From assembly GCA_948663505.1 (NCBI GenBank), contig CAPNAQ010000081.1, positions 1 through 7,966 on the forward strand: a DNA stretch of 7,966 bases. Direction: 5' to 3'. Positions 6,541-7,966 of this stretch are shown here, in pieces (position 1 is the stretch's first letter; each line of letters begins with the position of its first letter). The DNA is from an uncultured Clostridia bacterium. Its GTDB lineage: Bacteria > Bacillota > Clostridia > TANB77 > CAG-508. The notes under the pieces are model-generated. The model was not told where the DNA came from and ran no database searches. It worked only from the letters and a program-made list of their open reading frames with translations. Position numbers and translations under genes: made by a program.

Positions 6541-7518
6541 ATGATTAAAGTAGCAATTTGTGGTTATGGTAACTTAGGAAAGGGTGTAGAAAAGGCAATT
6601 TCGAATCCAGCAAATCAGGATATGGAATTAATTGCTGTTTTTACAAGAAGAGATCCAAAAACAATTAGATCAGTGTCAGGTGTACCTGTAATTTCTATAA
6701 ATGATATGGGGAAATATACAGATACAATTGATGTAATGATTCTTTGTGGTGGATCAGCAAAGGACTTACCAGAACAAGGTCCTAAAATTGCAAATATGTT
6801 TAATACTGTTGATAGTTTTGACACACATGCAAAAATACCAGAATACTTTGGAAAAATGAATAATTCTTCTTTAAATGCTAAAAAAGTTTCTATTATATCA
6901 GTAGGATGGGATCCAGGAATGTTTTCGATTGCAAGGGCTTATACAGAGGCAATTCTTCCAACAGGTAATACATACACTTTCTGGGGAAAAGGAGTGAGTC
7001 AGGGACATTCTGATGCTATTAGAAGAATTAAAGGTGTCAAAGATGCAAAACAGTATACAATTCCTATCGAAAGTGCAATAGAAAGGGTTAGAGCAGGTGA
7101 GAATCCAGAATTGACTACAAGAGAAAAACATTTGAGAGATTGCTATGTAGTAGCTGAAAATGGTGCAGATCTTGATAGAATTGAAAAGGAGATTAAAGAA
7201 ATGCCAAATTATTTTGCTGATTATGACACAACTGTTAATTTTATCAGTGAATCTGAATTTAAGGAAAGACATTCTTCAATGCCACATGGTGGATTTGTAA
7301 TACGTAGTGGTAATACAGGAGATAATAAGCAAATTGTTGAATATTCATTAAAATTAGATTCTAATCCAGAGTTTACAGGTAGTATTATGGTTGCGTATGC
7401 AAGAGCAGCAGTTTATATGTATAAAAATAATCAATTTGGTTCTAAAACAGTTTTTGATGTTCCACCAAGTTTTTTAAGTACAGAATCAGCAGAAAGCCTT
7501 ATAAAGAGACTGTTATAA
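6541..7518 (+). CDS. ddh: meso-Diaminopimelate D-dehydrogenase
   Basis: This 325-residue protein is full family length. It catalyses the reversible NADPH-dependent reductive amination of L-2-amino-6-oxopimelate (tetrahydrodipicolinate) to meso-diaminopimelate. This is a one-step route to lysine and to the peptidoglycan cross-linking amino acid, and it bypasses the succinylase/acetylase branches. Seen here: a Rossmann nucleotide loop GYGNLGKG at 8-15, CGGSA at 69-73, SFDTH with Asp94, GWDPG with Asp124, WGKGVSQGHS with Trp148, Arg199, PHGG with His249, and Asn275. These line up with the substrate-binding residues described for the Corynebacterium glutamicum enzyme (Asp90, Asp120, Trp144, Arg195, His244, Asn270), with offsets of 4-5. 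A textbook ribosome site AAGGAGGT (6526-6533) lies seven bases before ATG. It has its own promoter. No terminator is seen before the small RNA at 7579, so read-through could end at the terminator there. Confidence 0.95.
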   Translation: MIKVAICGYGNLGKGVEKAISNPANQDMELIAVFTRRDPKTIRSVSGVPVISINDMGKYTDTIDVMILCGGSAKDLPEQGPKIANMFNTVDSFDTHAKIPEYFGKMNNSSLNAKKVSIISVGWDPGMFSIARAYTEAILPTGNTYTFWGKGVSQGHSDAIRRIKGVKDAKQYTIPIESAIERVRAGENPELTTREKHLRDCYVVAENGADLDRIEKEIKEMPNYFADYDTTVNFISESEFKERHSSMPHGGFVIRSGNTGDNKQIVEYSLKLDSNPEFTGSIMVAYARAAVYMYKNNQFGSKTVFDVPPSFLSTESAESLIKRLL

Positions 7519-7543
7519 ATTCTACAAATTATCAAAATTACAT

Positions 7544-7572
7544 TTGACAAATCCATAAAAAGATGTTATTAT
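7544..7572 (+). promoter_or_regulatory. Near-perfect promoter of a small RNA
   Basis: A consensus TTGACA (7544-7549) and TATTAT (7567-7572) are separated by exactly 17 bases, with TG at 7564-7565 forming an extended -10. This is the strongest promoter in the window. No protein-coding frame with a ribosome site follows; a terminator lies about 60 bases after the predicted start. Confidence 0.85.
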
Positions 7573-7598
7573 ATATTTACATTAAAACAAGACACTTT

Positions 7599-7623
7599 AG
7601 TTCAGGATTGTGTCATTTGTTTG
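7599..7623 (+). repeat. Imperfect direct repeat A, copy in the small RNA
   Basis: AGTTCAGGATT (7599-7609), GTCAT (7612-7616) and TTGTTTG (7617-7623) recur in the same order at 7825-7835, 7837-7841 and 7843-7849, where the last block is TTATTTG. Because the second copy is read from the minus strand, same-strand similarity becomes RNA-RNA complementarity. The G/A difference is tolerated as a G-U pair. Confidence 0.8.
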
Positions 7624-7632
7624 TTCGTATAT

Positions 7633-7664
7633 GTATGTGTACCTGTAATGCACATACTTTTTTT
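7633..7664 (+). terminator. Rho-independent terminator of the small RNA
   Basis: GTATGTGTA (7633-7641) pairs with TGCACATAC (7649-7657), nine pairs including one G-U, closing the seven-base loop CCTGTAA. Seven T bases follow. Confidence 0.88.
7642..7649 (+). repeat. Direct repeat B, copy in the small-RNA terminator loop
   Basis: CCTGTAAT is repeated exactly at 7691-7698. Seven of its eight bases form the apical loop of the small-RNA terminator. The other copy, read from the minus strand as ATTACAGG, lies in the loop of the convergent mRNA terminator. Confidence 0.7.
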
Positions 7665-7669
7665 ATGCC

Positions 7670-7711
7670 AAAAATAAAAAGTAGGAAAGCCCTGTAATTC
7701 TTTCCCACTTT
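7670..7711 (-). terminator. Rho-independent terminator of the small-protein mRNA
   Basis: Read on the minus strand, AAAGTGGGAAAG (7711-7700) pairs with CTTTCCTACTTT (7689-7678) as 12 base pairs with one G-U, around a ten-base loop. It is followed by the T-rich tract TTATTTTT. It begins about 20 bases after the stop of the 36-residue gene and ends about six bases from the end of the convergent small RNA, so the two transcripts meet without overlapping. Confidence 0.82.
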
Positions 7712-7730
7712 CGGCTATGTAATGACATTT

Positions 7731-7841
7731 TTAGCCTTCATTTTTTTTGTATTCTTCTAATTTTGATTGAAGTTCGTTGTTTTTATCTTTTTCAGATAAA
7801 AGCATTTCAATCATTTTTACAATAAGTTCAGGATTAGTCAT
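7731..7841 (-). CDS. Small 36-residue helical protein of unknown function
   Basis: On the minus strand a strong ribosome site AAAGGAGGG (7858-7850) precedes ATG (7841-7839) by nine bases, and the frame runs 36 codons to TAA. The peptide starts MTNPELIVKMIEMLL and continues as a Lys/Glu/Asn/Gln-rich helix ending KKNEG. Residues 4-15 could form an amphipathic helix, the rest a short coiled coil. There is no membrane segment, signal peptide or cysteine. I do not recognise a family. Support for it being real: its own terminator, a good ribosome site, a plausible -10, and a dedicated-looking antisense RNA covering its start codon. By layout it occupies the position of the toxin in par-type type I loci, but it lacks their hydrophobic character, so toxicity is not claimed. 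Confidence 0.72.
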   Translation of the reverse strand: MTNPELIVKMIEMLLSEKDKNNELQSKLEEYKKNEG

Positions 7842-7849
7842 CTTATTTG
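7825..7849 (-). repeat. Imperfect direct repeat A, copy over the small-protein start codon
   Basis: On the mRNA this segment runs from just after the ribosome site, through ATG (7841-7839), into codon 6. Pairing with the small RNA gives 7 bp (one G-U), a bulged G, 5 bp over the start codon, a 1x2 internal loop, then 11 bp: about 23 pairs in all. Confidence 0.8.
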
Positions 7850-7895
7850 CCCTCCTTTCTGTCTTTAAGTAAAGACTATCTTTTGACAAGAAAGG
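7850..7895 (-). promoter_or_regulatory. mRNA leader able to sequester its own ribosome site
   Basis: On the minus strand the leader begins near CCTTTCTTGTC (7895-7885), which can pair with GACAGAAAGG (7863-7854) with one bulge, covering half of the AAAGGAGGG ribosome site. Between them is a perfect inverted repeat GTCTTTA-CT-TAAAGAC (7876-7861). Either the full outer stem forms, or the inner hairpin forms and stacks on a shorter CCTTTCT/AGAAAGG stem; both mask the site. The structure is predicted by eye only. Confidence 0.5.
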
Positions 7896-7900
7896 TTGCT

Positions 7901-7906
7901 ATTATA
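7901..7906 (-). promoter_or_regulatory. Candidate -10 element for the small-protein mRNA
   Basis: A consensus TATAAT lies on the minus strand (7906-7901). It would start transcription near 7894, at the first bases of the ribosome-site-masking stem. No good -35 is seen at 16-18 bases (TATTAT or similar), so the assignment is tentative. The remaining bases to 7966 show no gene. Confidence 0.4.
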
Positions 7907-7966
7907 TTACAACATAATTTTCTATAATACAAGTGAATATTTTAAAATCTCACAATTATTTTTATA

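Larger units (their letters stand above)
7579..7664 (+). ncRNA. Predicted small antisense RNA, about 86 nt, two hairpins
   Basis: The transcript would run from about 7579 to the end of a T7 tract at 7664. Hairpin 1 pairs AAACAA+GACAC (7585-7595) with GTGTC (7610-7614) and TTGTTT (7617-7622), an 11-bp stem with a two-base bulge. It displays a 14-base loop, TTTAGTTCAGGATT. Hairpin 2 is the terminator. The loop plus the 3' arm of hairpin 1 (7599-7623) is complementary to the start region of the convergent mRNA at 7825-7849. The terminator loop is complementary to the terminator loop of that mRNA. Inference: it base-pairs with and represses that mRNA. I do not recognise it as a named RNA family. 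It is too short for 6S RNA and contains no credible open reading frame. Confidence 0.78.

Noticed and set aside
6898..7272. Minus-strand 124-codon open frame inside ddh
   Set aside because: It lies opposite a fully conserved enzyme, has no ribosome site, and its composition is what the antisense of ddh codons would give. Other minus-strand frames inside the large genes were dismissed for the same reason.
7631..7648. Short open frame (MYVYL) inside the small RNA
   Set aside because: Five codons, no ribosome site, and contained within the terminator stem and loop.
7579..7664. 6S RNA, tRNA or a known riboswitch
   Set aside because: Too short and with the wrong fold for 6S. It has no cloverleaf or CCA end, and no downstream same-strand gene that a riboswitch could control.

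Overview
This 7,966-base window is very AT-rich. It has Clostridia-like Shine-Dalgarno sites, near-consensus sigma-A promoters with frequent extended -10 elements, a sortase with a thioester/Cna-B surface protein, and a meso-diaminopimelate dehydrogenase. Together these suggest a low-GC Gram-positive member of the Bacillota, most likely Clostridia, with DAP-type peptidoglycan. Species cannot be read from the sequence. All five large or medium genes after the first lie on the plus strand, and the organisation looks chromosomal rather than phage or plasmid.

Region 1 (1-2348) is a cell-surface module. A leader of about 290 bases carries a promoter, Spo0A-like boxes and a perfect 18-bp palindrome. 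It is followed by a membrane-anchored class D-like sortase and a secreted thioester-domain plus Cna-B protein, and ends at a strong terminator. The surface protein has three oddities. Its signal peptide is preceded by an ideal ribosome site but an ATT start codon. Its LPITG motif is the last thing in the protein, with no membrane anchor. Its expected TQxA thioester motif reads TKQA. A 14-bp inverted repeat separates it from the sortase gene.

Region 2 (2409-4251) is a single-gene unit: promoter, a membrane-anchored WG-repeat protein, terminator. Region 3 (about 4279-6373) holds a patatin-like phospholipase (TTG start) and a NifS-type cysteine desulfurase, probably co-transcribed. Region 4 (6447-7518) is ddh, encoding meso-DAP dehydrogenase, with its own promoter.

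Region 5 (7544-7906) is the most interesting. A near-perfect promoter drives an apparent small RNA of about 86 nt with two hairpins, the second a Rho-independent terminator. Convergent to it, on the minus strand, is a short mRNA encoding a 36-residue protein with its own terminator. The two transcripts abut but do not overlap. The small RNA is nevertheless complementary to the mRNA at two separate places: about 23 bp across the start codon, and 8 bases between the two terminator loops. The mRNA leader can also fold back on its own ribosome site. This layout recalls the par (Fst/RNA II) type I antisense locus of plasmid pAD1, but the encoded peptide is charged and helical rather than a membrane toxin. 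I did not recognise it as a described family.
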